Source: an uncultured Halomonas sp. (GTDB lineage: Bacteria > Pseudomonadota > Gammaproteobacteria > Pseudomonadales > Halomonadaceae). From it: a stretch of 64,000 nucleotides of DNA. Numbering within the stretch: position 1 is the stretch's first letter; every line of letters begins with the position of its first letter. Positions 36,652 through 45,977 of this stretch are shown one piece after another. The notes beneath the pieces were generated by a model that saw nothing but the letters and a program-made list of their open reading frames with translations, was not told the DNA's origin and did no database searches. Location of the stretch: NCBI RefSeq assembly GCF_947500835.1, contig NZ_CANMTQ010000011.1:62001-126000 (forward strand), read 5' to 3'. The position numbers and the translations under genes are program-made.

Positions 36652-39057
36652 TTAGCTCGATTTGGAACCATCGGAAGGCGGCGATGTGTTCGTCTTGGGG
36701 GACGTTTTCTTGCGTGCTCTGCTCTTGTTGGAAGCTTCGGCCTTGCGCGGTTTAGCCCCGGATGAGCCCGAGCCGTTCGACGCTGTCCGGGACTGATCGG
36801 AATCCTGGCGCTTGGCTGATGCCTTGTCGTTACCCGATTCAGATTCCTTGCTTGATGCCGGCTCTTCGGCAAGCTTGGCCCGGGCAAAAAGCTGTTTGAC
36901 CAAGGCCAGGCGCGAACGCGTCTTGTCGTCCAGGGGTTCGCTTGCCTTCACTACCTGTTCGATATGATGCTCATAGGTTTCGATGGTGGCGCGGTCTTCC
37001 CCCTGCAGCATGACCGGTATCGCCTCCATGGCGGCATGACCATCCATGTTGAGAATTTCAAACTCGTCGCGTACCAATGTCTTGAAATGGTTTAGATCAA
37101 TGTCGCTACCCATTTCATCACGCGTCGCCTTCAGGCGCTGAAAGTTGCGCTCATCCGTAGTAGCAGAGCCGCCCAGAATAAAAATGAGCGCTCGTACCGA
37201 GGCCTGGGCAATGTTCCCCGTTGCAACGGAATCCTGCAGCATCTGCTTGCGCTGCTCCACGAAACGCCGATGCTCCGGGGAGGCGCCAGGCAGCGGCAAG
37301 GGCCGCTGATCGTCAGCTCTGAGTCCCATCAGTATCTGCAGCCAAGGCTGACCGTAAACCTGCATGAACAGCTGCTCGGTGGCCTGATCGCGAAGATCGC
37401 GAAAGGTATTCAGGCTATGAACGATCTGATCAGACAGCATGTTCTCGAACACCTTATAGGGGTTGTTCGCACCGACCTGATGACGATTTGCCTTGACCAT
37501 GTCCGCCAGTACCGGCAGCGGCGCGGCGGCAGGGTTACGATCGGAAAGCAGCCGATATCCCACCTTCAGAGGGTGCGAGCGGCGCAATAGGCTTGCCGCC
37601 TGGGGTGTCATCACCGCTTGGATCAGGGGCTGGCAATAGCGCCGATAAAGCCCAAGATTGATGTTCGAGACACGAGATACGGTAGCAAAGCGCCGTTCGT
37701 CTTCGAGATTGGTCTTGACGATATCATCGATGTCCTTGAAATCCCGAGTGGCGAATTCGAGTAGATATTCGCCATCGATCAGATCCGGATTAGCCTGGGA
37801 GGCGTCACGTTCGTTGACGTTTGCTTCGTACAATCCCGGCGGCAGGATGTCGATGTAATCCATGTTCGCGGTAAATTCGGTATGCTCCTTGCGCGAAACG
37901 CTACCGGATACGAAGATCCCCAGATGCCCCGTCGTATCATGAATACAGTAGACAATGGTCTGATCGTGCGCCTGAATATCTTCCACGCTGTCGTATAGAT
38001 CATCGATCCAACCCAGTGCCTGGGGCGGCGGTGTAATATCATCCCCCTGGGAGCAGAACACCACGATGGGCGAGCGGATATTGCGCAAATCGATGCGACG
38101 CCCGTCTCGCGTGAGCAGCTGTGAGGTACTCAAGCGATTGCCGATGAACAGGTTATCGACGATGTACTGTATCTCTTCGCCATTGAGCACCACGTGGCCG
38201 CCCCACCAGCGCTCGAAATCCAGATAGCGCTGCGCTTCGGTATCGACATTGGCGTAGAAATTGTACTGCTTGCTCCATAGCGTATTGGCCGGGTTGAGCT
38301 TCTCGAAATTCTGAACCAGCCAGGCACCGTCAAAATGACCATTACCGAGATCGCTCACCAGCGCCGTCAGCCAACTTCCTCCCATCATGCCCGCAGAGTA
38401 ACGCATGGGATTCTTGCCACGTTCGCCTGCCCAATAGGAAAGCGGAGCACCGGCAATGAGGATGGGGCCGAAGCATTCCGGTTCCAGGGCTGCCGCCATC
38501 ATGATCTGCCAACCCGCCTGGCAGTTGCCTACCACCATGGGCCGCTCGGCGACATCAGGATGACGCTCGATGACATGGCGCATGAACTGCACTTCCGCCT
38601 CGACGACATCCCCGACAGTCTGGCCCGGTTCGGGGAACGGCAGAAAACCGATAAAATAACAGGGGTGCCCTGCACGAAGCGCCACACCCAGCTCGCTGTC
38701 CGGCTTGAAGCCTCCGATACCGGGACCGTGACCCGCCCGGGGATCGATCACCACGAAGGGCCGCATGCTTTCATCGATCTCGACGCCTTCAGGCGGCAAG
38801 ATGCGCATCAGCTCGTAATTGACCGGATGGGGCAGATCGCGTCCATCCATCAGTACTTCGGAATCGAAACCCAGCACGTTGGGCTTGGTCTCTTTCATGT
38901 GGGCAAGATACTGATTGCCGCGCTGGCGCATGACGTCCAGGTAGAGCACACTGCGCTCACCGGCATCACGCCAATAGTCGATCGCGGCTTTACCCAACCC
39001 CAACGGGTCCCACATCGGACGCGTCATTTCCACGAAGGAAGCAGTGAGAAGGAACAT
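36652..39057 (-). CDS. DUF3141 protein, PHA-synthase-like alpha/beta hydrolase with basic tail
   Basis: An 801-residue protein with a GGAG site before the ATG. Residues 95-420 show an alpha/beta-hydrolase fold: nucleophile elbow VVGNCQAGW with C179 (the Cys of a PHA-synthase-type lipase box), an aspartate in CSQGDDITPP, and a histidine in HDTTGHLGIFVSG. These fit DUF3141, some members of which are annotated as poly(3-hydroxyalkanoate) synthases. Residues 720-801 form a low-complexity Ser/Lys/Arg-rich tail resembling DNA- or granule-binding tails. No phasin or other pha gene is adjacent, so a true polymerase role is unproven. No signal peptide. Confidence 0.75.
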   Translation of the reverse strand: MFLLTASFVEMTRPMWDPLGLGKAAIDYWRDAGERSVLYLDVMRQRGNQYLAHMKETKPNVLGFDSEVLMDGRDLPHPVNYELMRILPPEGVEIDESMRPFVVIDPRAGHGPGIGGFKPDSELGVALRAGHPCYFIGFLPFPEPGQTVGDVVEAEVQFMRHVIERHPDVAERPMVVGNCQAGWQIMMAAALEPECFGPILIAGAPLSYWAGERGKNPMRYSAGMMGGSWLTALVSDLGNGHFDGAWLVQNFEKLNPANTLWSKQYNFYANVDTEAQRYLDFERWWGGHVVLNGEEIQYIVDNLFIGNRLSTSQLLTRDGRRIDLRNIRSPIVVFCSQGDDITPPPQALGWIDDLYDSVEDIQAHDQTIVYCIHDTTGHLGIFVSGSVSRKEHTEFTANMDYIDILPPGLYEANVNERDASQANPDLIDGEYLLEFATRDFKDIDDIVKTNLEDERRFATVSRVSNINLGLYRRYCQPLIQAVMTPQAASLLRRSHPLKVGYRLLSDRNPAAAPLPVLADMVKANRHQVGANNPYKVFENMLSDQIVHSLNTFRDLRDQATEQLFMQVYGQPWLQILMGLRADDQRPLPLPGASPEHRRFVEQRKQMLQDSVATGNIAQASVRALIFILGGSATTDERNFQRLKATRDEMGSDIDLNHFKTLVRDEFEILNMDGHAAMEAIPVMLQGEDRATIETYEHHIEQVVKASEPLDDKTRSRLALVKQLFARAKLAEEPASSKESESGNDKASAKRQDSDQSRTASNGSGSSGAKPRKAEASNKSRARKKTSPKTNTSPPSDGSKSS

Positions 39058-39126
39058 GTCTTGGCTCCGTAAGTGAAATTGCTGCGCTGCAAGATAATAA
39101 TGTTACCATTCTAACTGTATTAAGGT

Positions 39127-39136
39127 CTGACGTCAG
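39127..39136. promoter_or_regulatory. CTGACGTCAG palindrome upstream of the DUF3141 gene
   Basis: A 10-bp perfect palindrome lies 70 bases before the DUF3141 start. Its TGACGTCA core is the same as in the palindrome upstream of bkdA1. Confidence 0.3.
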
Positions 39137-39230
39137 TTACCATGAGTTAAACCATTAAAAAACAAGAGCCAGCGCTCATTCTTTAGGCTTTTATAGGATT
39201 ATTTATTCATGAATAGCGCACGCCACAGAC

Positions 39231-39263
39231 AAAAAAATGCGCCCGAGTCAGATCGGGCGCTTT
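39231..39263 (-). terminator. Rho-independent terminator of the short DUF533-like gene
   Basis: An 8-bp GC-rich stem, GCGCCCGA with TCGGGCGC (39239-39246, 39253-39260), is followed on the minus strand by seven T bases (39231-39237). Confidence 0.88.
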
Positions 39264-39306
39264 AAACAAACGGATTAGTGTCAACACACCAGTTCGAGGG
39301 AATGCC

Positions 39307-39636
39307 CTATACCTCCGAGCCAGGAACTCCTTTTACGGGCTCATCGGTCGTTGTGCGAGCACTATCGCTGGTCGCGAAAGAATCACGACTACTCGTCATG
39401 CGGTAAGCAGACTCTTGATCGCGCTGGCGCGCCTGCCAAGCCAAGGCACCCAATCCCGCGACTACGCCATATTTCAAGGCCTTGCCTATGAGACTACGCC
39501 CTCCTCGGCTACTGACCAGAAGACCTACGAGACCGCCGGCAAGCGCACTGCGAGTATCGACACCGCGCTCACGGGAGGACTCGCATAGCTCCCCTGCCGC
39601 CTTGGTCAATTGATTCAAAGCCCCTTTATCTTCCAT
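39307..39636 (-). CDS. Short DUF533-like membrane protein (truncated paralogue of the next gene)
   Basis: A 109-residue protein whose middle part (SRGGRSLIGKALKYGVVAGLG, approximately) aligns with the corresponding part of the larger protein encoded at 39744-40451 (the RGRSMGSKGLKYGALAGLGM segment). One weakly hydrophobic glycine-rich segment may be membrane associated. It lacks the C-terminal TerB domain of its neighbour. It ends at a good terminator, and an AGGAGAAGAGG-type site precedes the ATG. Its function is unknown. Confidence 0.75.
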   Translation of the reverse strand: MEDKGALNQLTKAAGELCESSRERGVDTRSALAGGLVGLLVSSRGGRSLIGKALKYGVVAGLGALAWQARQRDQESAYRMTSSRDSFATSDSARTTTDEPVKGVPGSEV

Positions 39637-39743
39637 AACCTCTTCTCCTGACGCGTAAGATACCGTTGTTAACGGGTAGTATTGTGGGGTCCGGAAGACC
39701 CGTCAAAAACGTTGATCGGCCATACCTGCACGTTTTATCGTTT

Positions 39744-40451
39744 TCAGCCTTGATGAGCGACAGCCTGGGATTCGAGCTCCTTGGCGACACCGGGTTCAAG
39801 CTTCAGAGCACCGGCTAGCTGGTCCAGCCAGGCACGCTCCATCGGGTTTTGCTCATCGATGATGGCAACGCTTGCCAGATACATTTCACGGGCTGCCTGG
39901 GGCGAGTCCGCCTTGGCTGCGATACCTTCGGCATCGAGTGGTTCACGCATCTGCTGCTCCATCCAGGCATGCAGCTCATCATCGGCCCCCAGGGCATCCA
40001 TCTGCCCTACCAGCTGGGCACGCTCTTCCGCATCGATATGACCATCCGCCCGTGCCGCAGCGATCATGGCCTGTAGAATCGCCTGGCTGCGCTGTTCCTG
40101 TTGCTGACCGTCGAGTTGCTCCAGAGGGCCGGCGCTACCGGCAGGCGCGGAAGCGGGCTGATTTGCAGCAGCGGTCTCCGAGCCGCTCGTCGAGGATGAC
40201 TGATGATGCTGCCAGGCTTTCCAAGCCAGCATTCCAAGTCCTGCCAGAGCACCGTATTTGAGCCCCTTGCTGCCCATGCTGCGTCCGCGCTTGGTACCCA
40301 GCAGCATACCCAAGGCACCGCTGCCCGCCAGCTTGCCTATATCCAGACCGCCCTTGGACGAGCCGCTACCCAATGAAGCACCTCCCTTGGAGGAGCTATT
40401 CATGCCACCTGCCTGTTTCATCAACTGATCGAGAATACCCTTGGCGTTCAT
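39744..40451 (-). CDS. DUF533 / TerB-like inner membrane protein (YebE type)
   Basis: A 235-residue protein from the ATG at 40451 after AAGGAG; the frame is open to 40556 but that lacks coding support. It has an N-terminal Ser/Gly-rich stretch, a glycine-rich hydrophobic segment (GALGMLLGTKRGRSMG, then LKYGALAGLG), a Gln/Ser linker, and a C-terminal helical TerB-like domain (RADGHIDAEERAQLVGQMD). This is the YebE architecture. The role is unknown, although related proteins respond to envelope stress. Confidence 0.85.
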   Translation of the reverse strand: MNAKGILDQLMKQAGGMNSSSKGGASLGSGSSKGGLDIGKLAGSGALGMLLGTKRGRSMGSKGLKYGALAGLGMLAWKAWQHHQSSSTSGSETAAANQPASAPAGSAGPLEQLDGQQQEQRSQAILQAMIAAARADGHIDAEERAQLVGQMDALGADDELHAWMEQQMREPLDAEGIAAKADSPQAAREMYLASVAIIDEQNPMERAWLDQLAGALKLEPGVAKELESQAVAHQG

Positions 40452-40531
40452 CGCGCTGCTCCTTGCACCATGTAGGTTGCTGTCAGCATAAGCGAAGGCG
40501 TCACCCATAAGAAAGCGTAGTTTGCTCTCAC

Positions 40532-40562
40532 AAAAAACCCCACGGCCGGGGCGCATGGGGTT
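40532..40562 (-). terminator. Terminator of the lipA operon
   Basis: AACCCCA (40536-40542) pairs with TGGGGTT (40556-40562), and on the minus strand a run of six T bases follows. It ends the long proA-to-lipA gene block. Confidence 0.8.
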
Positions 40563-40583
40563 GGGAACCGATACAGACTGCGA

Positions 40584-41582
40584 CTACTTGACTTCGACAC
40601 CGTGCGCTTGCTTGTCCGCATGATAGGACGAACGCACCAGCGGCCCGGAGGCGACATGGGTGAAGCCCATCGCCTTGCCCTGCTCGGCAAACCAGGCAAA
40701 GGTATCCGGATGCACCCAGCGATCCACCGGCAAATGATTGCGGGAAGGTTGCATGTACTGCCCCAGGGTCAGCATATCCACGTCATGAGCACGCAGATCA
40801 CGCATCACCTCGATGACTTCCTCGTCGGTCTCGCCGACTCCCAGCATCAGCCCGGACTTGGTCAACACGTCAGGGCGGCGTGCCTTGTAGCCCTTGAGTA
40901 GATCCAGGGACCACTGATAGTCCGCACCGGGTCGCACCCGGCGATAGATCGATGGCACAGTCTCGAGATTGTGGTTGAAGACGTCCGGGGGGGTCTGCTC
41001 GAGAATATCCAACGCCTTTTGCATACGACCACGAAAATCCGGTACCAGCACTTCGATCTCGATCGATGGGCTATCGTTGCGAATTTCCCGAATGCAATCA
41101 ACGAAATGCTGTGCCCCGCCATCACGTAGATCGTCACGATCCACCGAGGTGACCACGACATATTTCAAGCGCATCTCGGCGATGGCTTCAGCCAATTCGC
41201 GAGGCTCGTTCTCGTTGAGCGCATTGGGCCGGCCATGAGCCACATCGCAGAAGGGGCAGCGTCGGGTACAGATGTCGCCCATGATCATGAAGGTAGCAGT
41301 GCCGCCATTGAAGCACTCTCCAATGTTGGGGCAAGTGGCTTCCTCACAGACGGTATGCAGGCCATGCTTGCGCAGCGTCTGCTTTATGCGCGTTACTTCC
41401 TGGGATACCGGCATACGCACACGCAGCCAGTCGGGCTTCTTGGGCAACGTCTCGGTGGGAATCACCTTGACCGGAATACGCGCCACCTTCTCGGCGCCAC
41501 GCAACTTGACGCCCCGCTCGGCGCGAGGCTTCTTGGGGGCCGGCGCGGCCCGTTCCTGACTAGCGACAGTGGTCTCGGTCAT
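40584..41582 (-). CDS. lipA: Lipoyl synthase
   Basis: A 332-residue radical-SAM enzyme that inserts sulfur into octanoyl groups on E2 and H proteins. The auxiliary-cluster cysteines appear in [13 protein letters not shown] and the radical-SAM triad in [10 protein letters not shown]; the C-terminal [14 protein letters not shown] is also diagnostic. It starts at the ATG at 41582, 5 bases after the lipB stop. Its product modifies the E2 of the dehydrogenase encoded at 27069-28385, among others. Confidence 0.97.
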   Translation of the reverse strand: MTETTVASQERAAPAPKKPRAERGVKLRGAEKVARIPVKVIPTETLPKKPDWLRVRMPVSQEVTRIKQTLRKHGLHTVCEEATCPNIGECFNGGTATFMIMGDICTRRCPFCDVAHGRPNALNENEPRELAEAIAEMRLKYVVVTSVDRDDLRDGGAQHFVDCIREIRNDSPSIEIEVLVPDFRGRMQKALDILEQTPPDVFNHNLETVPSIYRRVRPGADYQWSLDLLKGYKARRPDVLTKSGLMLGVGETDEEVIEVMRDLRAHDVDMLTLGQYMQPSRNHLPVDRWVHPDTFAWFAEQGKAMGFTHVASGPLVRSSYHADKQAHGVEVK

Positions 41583-41587
41583 CGGTC

Positions 41588-42280
41588 CTATCCTGCAGTT
41601 CGGGAAGAATGGGCGGTTAGCTCGGACATGACCCCTTCGGGCATGCCTCGACACTCATTGATGCTGTCATCACCTAGCCGTGCGACCAGACATTGCATCA
41701 AACGGGTCGCTTGGTCATCGATATCCGGGCGGCGCTCGCTCAGATCGCATAGCTGAGTCATGTTCAAGCCGGCGTAGCCGCAGGGATTGATGCGGGCAAA
41801 GGGCGCAAGATCCATGTCGATATTGAACGCAATCCCATGAAAACTGCAACCGCGTCGGATACGCAGACCCAAGGATGCAATCTTGGCATCACCGACGTAA
41901 ACGCCGGGCGCATCGGCTCGGGGATGCGCCTCGACGCCTTGCTCGGCCAGCACATCGATTACGCTGTTTTCCAGGGCAGTGACCAGCTCACGCACCCCAA
42001 GCTTGCGCCGACGCAGGTCCAACAATGGATACATGACCAGCTGGCCCGGACCGTGATAGGTCACTTGCCCTCCTCGATCGGTATGCACCACGGGGATTTC
42101 GCCGGGCAGAAGCACATGTTCAGGGCGTCCGGCCTGACCTTGGGTAAAGACTGGCTCATGCTCGACTAGCCAGATCGCATCCGCAGTTGTTGCGTCACGA
42201 CGATCCGTGAAGCTACGCATGGCACGCCACACCGGGGCATAGGGCAGGCAGCCCAGACGATAAACGTCCAGTGCAGCCAT
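41588..42280 (-). CDS. lipB: Octanoyl-[acyl-carrier-protein]:protein N-octanoyltransferase
   Basis: A 230-residue transferase that moves octanoate from ACP to lipoyl domains. Motifs are [34 protein letters not shown] and [16 protein letters not shown], with the active-site Lys and Cys (the cysteine in NPCGYAGL). It is followed by lipA and directly preceded by ybeD, with no gap. Confidence 0.96.
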   Translation of the reverse strand: MAALDVYRLGCLPYAPVWRAMRSFTDRRDATTADAIWLVEHEPVFTQGQAGRPEHVLLPGEIPVVHTDRGGQVTYHGPGQLVMYPLLDLRRRKLGVRELVTALENSVIDVLAEQGVEAHPRADAPGVYVGDAKIASLGLRIRRGCSFHGIAFNIDMDLAPFARINPCGYAGLNMTQLCDLSERRPDIDDQATRLMQCLVARLGDDSINECRGMPEGVMSELTAHSSRTAG

Positions 42281-42583
42281 TCATAGCACCATATGAACAC
42301 GACCCGTCGCCTTGAGCGAGGCAAACAACGTCTTTAGCTGATCGTTGCTGGTGGCGGTGATCGTCACTCGCAGCGACTGAAATCGTCCCTTGCGGCTATC
42401 TATCGCAGTGACAGTGTCGCTCTCGAAATCCGGCACATGTGCCTTGAGCACCTCAATGATAGCTGCTTGAAAGTCTGGCGCAGCATTACCCACGATCTTG
42501 AGTGGGTAATCACAGGGAAACACGATCTTGGGTGCCGGCTGAGAGTCTTCGGTGCGTAAATCTCGCAAAGACTTATCATTCAT
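42281..42583 (-). CDS. ybeD: DUF493 (YbeD) family protein
   Basis: A 100-residue alpha/beta protein from the ATG at 42583; an extension to 42820 overlaps dacA and is not believed. Features are KIVFPCDYPLKIVGNAAPDF and the ending ATGRVHMVL. YbeD sits between dacA and lipB in most gammaproteobacteria and is thought to have an ACT-like regulatory fold; the partner is unknown. Confidence 0.9.
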   Translation of the reverse strand: MNDKSLRDLRTEDSQPAPKIVFPCDYPLKIVGNAAPDFQAAIIEVLKAHVPDFESDTVTAIDSRKGRFQSLRVTITATSNDQLKTLFASLKATGRVHMVL

Positions 42584-42672
42584 GATGCTTACTCGGCAAA
42601 ACCTATTTCCGAGTATTCTACTCAACCTTTGCGTAATGACCAAGGGGCAGGCACGGGGGATAAGGCAAGTGC

Positions 42673-42696
42673 TGGCCATGGCGGCTGCCATGGCCA
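42673..42696. repeat. 10-bp perfect hairpin downstream of dacA
   Basis: TGGCCATGGC pairs with GCCATGGCCA around a 4-base loop, 9 bases after the dacA stop. No T-run follows, so it may attenuate or stabilise rather than fully terminate within the block. Confidence 0.5.
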
Positions 42697-42704
42697 AGGA
42701 TGGA

Positions 42705-43895
42705 TCAGTTGAATAGCCCAGTAACAAACATGACGATATTATCCCACAAACGCTTGAAGATACCGCCTTCCTGGATGTTTTCCAGAGCGATGAGCGGTTG
42801 CTCCTTGACCACATCGTCACCCAGTTGCACCTTGAGAGTACCCAGGCGCTGCCCGGCTTCGATCGGCGCCTTGATGGTTTCCTGTATGTCGAGCTTTGCG
42901 GTCATGTTGTCGCGCTTGCCTTGGGGAGCCGTCAGATAGACGTCTTCGCCCACGCCCAGGCGCAGGGTGTTCTTGTCGCCTCCCCATACCCGGGGCTCAT
43001 TGAGTACCGCGCCACCGTCATACAGCTTGGCGGTCTCGAAGAAGCGAAAACCGTAGCTCAGGATCTTCTGCGCTTCCTGGGCCCGGGCTTCATCGGAATT
43101 GGTGCCCATGACCACCGCGATCAGACGCATATCGTCTTTCTTCGCCGAGGCTACAAGGCAATAACCCGCCGCTTCGGTATGGCCGGTCTTCAGCCCGTCG
43201 ACAGAAGGGTCGCGCCACAGCAAGCGGTTGCGGTTGGGCTGACGGATACCGTTGTAGGTGAAGTACTTTTCGGAATAGGTATCGTAATGATACGGGTAGT
43301 CCTTGATGATGTGCTTGGCCAGAATCCCCAGATCCTTGGCGGAGGCGTAATGATTCTCGTGGGGTAGCCCCGTGGCATTGACGAAATGGGAGTTGCTCAT
43401 CCCCAATCGCTGGGCTTGCTGATTCATCAGGTCCGCAAAAGCAGACTCGGAACCGGCAATATGCTCGGCCAAGGCAACGCTTGCGTCGTTGCCCGACTGA
43501 ACGACCACGCCCTTGAGCAGGTCGTCGACGCTGACCTGGGTGCCCTCCTTGATAAACATGCGCGAGCCGCCGGTGCGCCAGGCATTTTCACTGATACTGA
43601 CCTGATCGTCCGGCGCGATGCGATTCTCATCTATTTCCTGCTCGACGATATAGGCGGTCATCATCTTGGTGAGGCTCGCCGGGGGCAATGATTTGTCCGC
43701 ATCGTGCTCAACCAGTATTTCTCCGCTATTAGCGTCCATCAGCAACCAGGAAGTCGCTGCCAACGACGGCGGTGATGGCACCATCGACTCCGGCAATGCT
43801 TGCTGGGCTTGAACGGGCGCTATCAATAGCGCGCAAACGGTTAAGGTGGCAGGTAGTAGACGCCCTAGCGTACGGGGTAAAGCAGACAGTCTCAT
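42705..43895 (-). CDS. dacA: D-alanyl-D-alanine carboxypeptidase (PBP5 type)
   Basis: A 396-residue periplasmic carboxypeptidase with an N-terminal signal peptide (cleaved near VQAQQ). The active-site motifs are SLTKM (SxxK), SGNDA (SxN) and KTGHT (KTG). The C-terminal PBP5 domain ends in an amphipathic helix (GGIFKRLWDNIVMFVTG) that anchors it to the membrane. It trims the terminal D-Ala of stem peptides. It follows rlpA in the wall-morphology block. Confidence 0.95.
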   Translation of the reverse strand: MRLSALPRTLGRLLPATLTVCALLIAPVQAQQALPESMVPSPPSLAATSWLLMDANSGEILVEHDADKSLPPASLTKMMTAYIVEQEIDENRIAPDDQVSISENAWRTGGSRMFIKEGTQVSVDDLLKGVVVQSGNDASVALAEHIAGSESAFADLMNQQAQRLGMSNSHFVNATGLPHENHYASAKDLGILAKHIIKDYPYHYDTYSEKYFTYNGIRQPNRNRLLWRDPSVDGLKTGHTEAAGYCLVASAKKDDMRLIAVVMGTNSDEARAQEAQKILSYGFRFFETAKLYDGGAVLNEPRVWGGDKNTLRLGVGEDVYLTAPQGKRDNMTAKLDIQETIKAPIEAGQRLGTLKVQLGDDVVKEQPLIALENIQEGGIFKRLWDNIVMFVTGLFN

Positions 43896-43935
43896 GTCGT
43901 TGTATCTCGTGATTCGTGCTGAAAAGAAATGAGGC

Positions 43936-44901
43936 TCACTCTTGAGCTCTTATGGTAAAGGCTTGCGCAAAGCCTGCTTGTTTAAGCTCCTGGCGCAGAG
44001 CCTCCAAGGCAGGTTGATCATCCACCGGTCCGACCTGGACCCGATGCATACGGGTATCGCTATCGACCCGCACCGGGCGATCGAGCGTATTTTGCAATCG
44101 CATCTGCAGGGCTTGGGCGCCGGCCGCAGAGCCGAGTGCCGCCACCTGAAGATACAGACGTGAACCGCCGCTAACCTGGGGCCCAGCGAAAGAAGCCGAA
44201 GTCGACGTTGCCTGGGACTGGCTTGTCTGGACATTGCTTGGGGCGGTCGTTGCAGCTGCTTGAGCAACAGGCGCCGGCGCGCTGGACTGGCCTGATCGTT
44301 GGCGCTGCTGCCCTGCCTGCCACGCCGCTGGATCAATGGCCTCGACCTCTACATTGCCGGTGCCGTTGCCAAGGATATCGAGCCGTGCCGCTGCCGCATA
44401 AGAAAGATCGATCAGGCGATCACTGTGAAACGGGCCGCGATCGTTGATCTTGACGATGACAGAACGATCGTTGTCCGTATTGGTGACTCGTGCATAGGTG
44501 GGCAGCGGTAATGAGCGATGGGCTGCGGACATCTTGTACATGTCGTAGATTTCACCGCTGGCGGTGGCGTAGCCGTGAAACTTTTGGCCGTACCAGGACG
44601 CCCTGCCTCGCTTCTCGTAGCCGGTCGGATCCGCCATGACATGATAGGTCTTGCCCCACACCTGATAGGTGGGACGATTGCCGCTGGCGGATCTCGGCTC
44701 GACCCGAGGCACCGCATCCGGCACGTCGGAAACGTCCGGAGGCAGTTCCGGGTAGGCATCGCTATCCATGGCGTAACGTCCACCGGCACTCTTTTTTGTA
44801 GCGGAACTGGAGGCGCTCTCGCCCTTGTAACCGCCGCCTCCGCCAGCGCACCCAGCCAACAACGTACAGGCAAGGCCGATATAGAGCAGACGTCGACTCA
44901 T
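43936..44901 (-). CDS. rlpA: Septal-ring lytic transglycosylase RlpA
   Basis: A 321-residue lipoprotein: the lipobox is LLAGCAGG at the N-terminus. A double-psi beta-barrel domain covers about 85-180 (RGRASWYGQKFHGYATASGE, catalytic-type Glu and the KINDRGPF motif), followed by a low-complexity Gln/Ser linker and a C-terminal SPOR domain (YLQVAALGSAAGAQAL) that binds denuded glycan at the septum. The start overlaps the mltB stop by 4 bases. Confidence 0.94.
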   Translation of the reverse strand: MSRRLLYIGLACTLLAGCAGGGGGYKGESASSSATKKSAGGRYAMDSDAYPELPPDVSDVPDAVPRVEPRSASGNRPTYQVWGKTYHVMADPTGYEKRGRASWYGQKFHGYATASGEIYDMYKMSAAHRSLPLPTYARVTNTDNDRSVIVKINDRGPFHSDRLIDLSYAAAARLDILGNGTGNVEVEAIDPAAWQAGQQRQRSGQSSAPAPVAQAAATTAPSNVQTSQSQATSTSASFAGPQVSGGSRLYLQVAALGSAAGAQALQMRLQNTLDRPVRVDSDTRMHRVQVGPVDDQPALEALRQELKQAGFAQAFTIRAQE

Positions 44902-45914
44902 GCCTCGTTCTCCAGGGCGTCGCGGATGCGTTGCGCCAAGGTGGTCACCGCCATGGCATAAAGATGGCTGTGGTTATAGCGCGTGATGACATAGAAATTA
45001 TTGTGCCCAAGCTCGTAGCGCATCGTTCCGTCCTCCACCTCAAGTGCCAGCGGCACGACCTGCGAAGAGTCTTCGAGCGAACCGGCATCTACCTCGACGC
45101 CTTGCGTTCGCAGGGTGCTGATGCTTGCGTAAGGCTTTTGGGTCCGATTGAACTCGATTTCCTTTGGCGGCGTTGACGGCCCCTTGGCCGCGGTAATGAT
45201 CGCGCCATCCGCGGACCATCCATGGCGAGCGAAATAGTTGCCGACGCTGCCGATGGCATCCACGGGATTGTGCCAAAGATCGCGCTTGTCATCGCCGTCG
45301 AAGTCCACCGCATAGGCCTGATAGCTGGTGGGAATGAACTGGGGAAAGCCCATGGCCCCGGCGTAGGAACCCTGCAGGGTCAGCGGATCGACATTCTGCT
45401 CGCTGGTGAGCTCGAGAAATGCCGCCAGTTCACCGCGAAAGAAATCGCCCCGCTTGGGATGATGGAATGCCAAGGTGGCCAAAGAATCGATGACGCGATG
45501 GGTGCCGGTATGACGCCCATAGAAGGTTTCGACGCCAATGATGGCGGCGATCACCTCCGGTGCGACGCCGTATTCCGCCTGAGCGCGATCGAAGGCGTCC
45601 CGGTGTGCCTTGATGAAGGCAGCGCCTTCTTCGATGCGCTGGGGCTTGATGAAAATGTCCCGATACTCGTGCCACACCAGACGGCGCTCTGCGGCGCCGG
45701 TCATCGCCTCGAGCACCGCAGGACGATATTCGGCCTGTTGCAGTGCAAGCTCCAACCAATCGCGATCGATGCCACGAGCCACAAGCTCCTTGACCAGCGC
45801 GTTGGTATCGGGATTTTGGGCAGGATCGAAGTCTTCGTTGGCCTGAGCCGTGTGGCTTAGGAGCATTGCCGTGGCGAACACCGCACCCATGGTCTGGCGA
45901 AGGACAGCCTTCAT
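44898..45914 (-). CDS. mltB: Membrane-bound lytic murein transglycosylase B
   Basis: A 338-residue exported muramidase with a signal peptide ending at AQA and no lipobox. Catalytic-type glutamate lies in IIGVETFYGRHTGTHRV; GSYAGAMGFPQFIPTSY and VDFDGDDKRDLWHNPVDAIGS are diagnostic SLT_2 segments. The start ATG at 45914 follows GGGAG. Being soluble rather than lipid anchored, it resembles the soluble MltB of pseudomonads. Confidence 0.93.
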   Translation of the reverse strand: MKAVLRQTMGAVFATAMLLSHTAQANEDFDPAQNPDTNALVKELVARGIDRDWLELALQQAEYRPAVLEAMTGAAERRLVWHEYRDIFIKPQRIEEGAAFIKAHRDAFDRAQAEYGVAPEVIAAIIGVETFYGRHTGTHRVIDSLATLAFHHPKRGDFFRGELAAFLELTSEQNVDPLTLQGSYAGAMGFPQFIPTSYQAYAVDFDGDDKRDLWHNPVDAIGSVGNYFARHGWSADGAIITAAKGPSTPPKEIEFNRTQKPYASISTLRTQGVEVDAGSLEDSSQVVPLALEVEDGTMRYELGHNNFYVITRYNHSHLYAMAVTTLAQRIRDALENEA

Positions 45915-45977
45915 TGTCTTGCGACTCCCTGTTGCTCCTGATGCGCCCTGCAAGTATTGATCACGTAGCGAGTCTTG

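Noticed and set aside
42584..42820. N-terminal extension of YbeD
   Set aside because: It overlaps the dacA 3' end and the hairpin at 42673; YbeD is normally about 90-100 residues, which fits the ATG at 42583.
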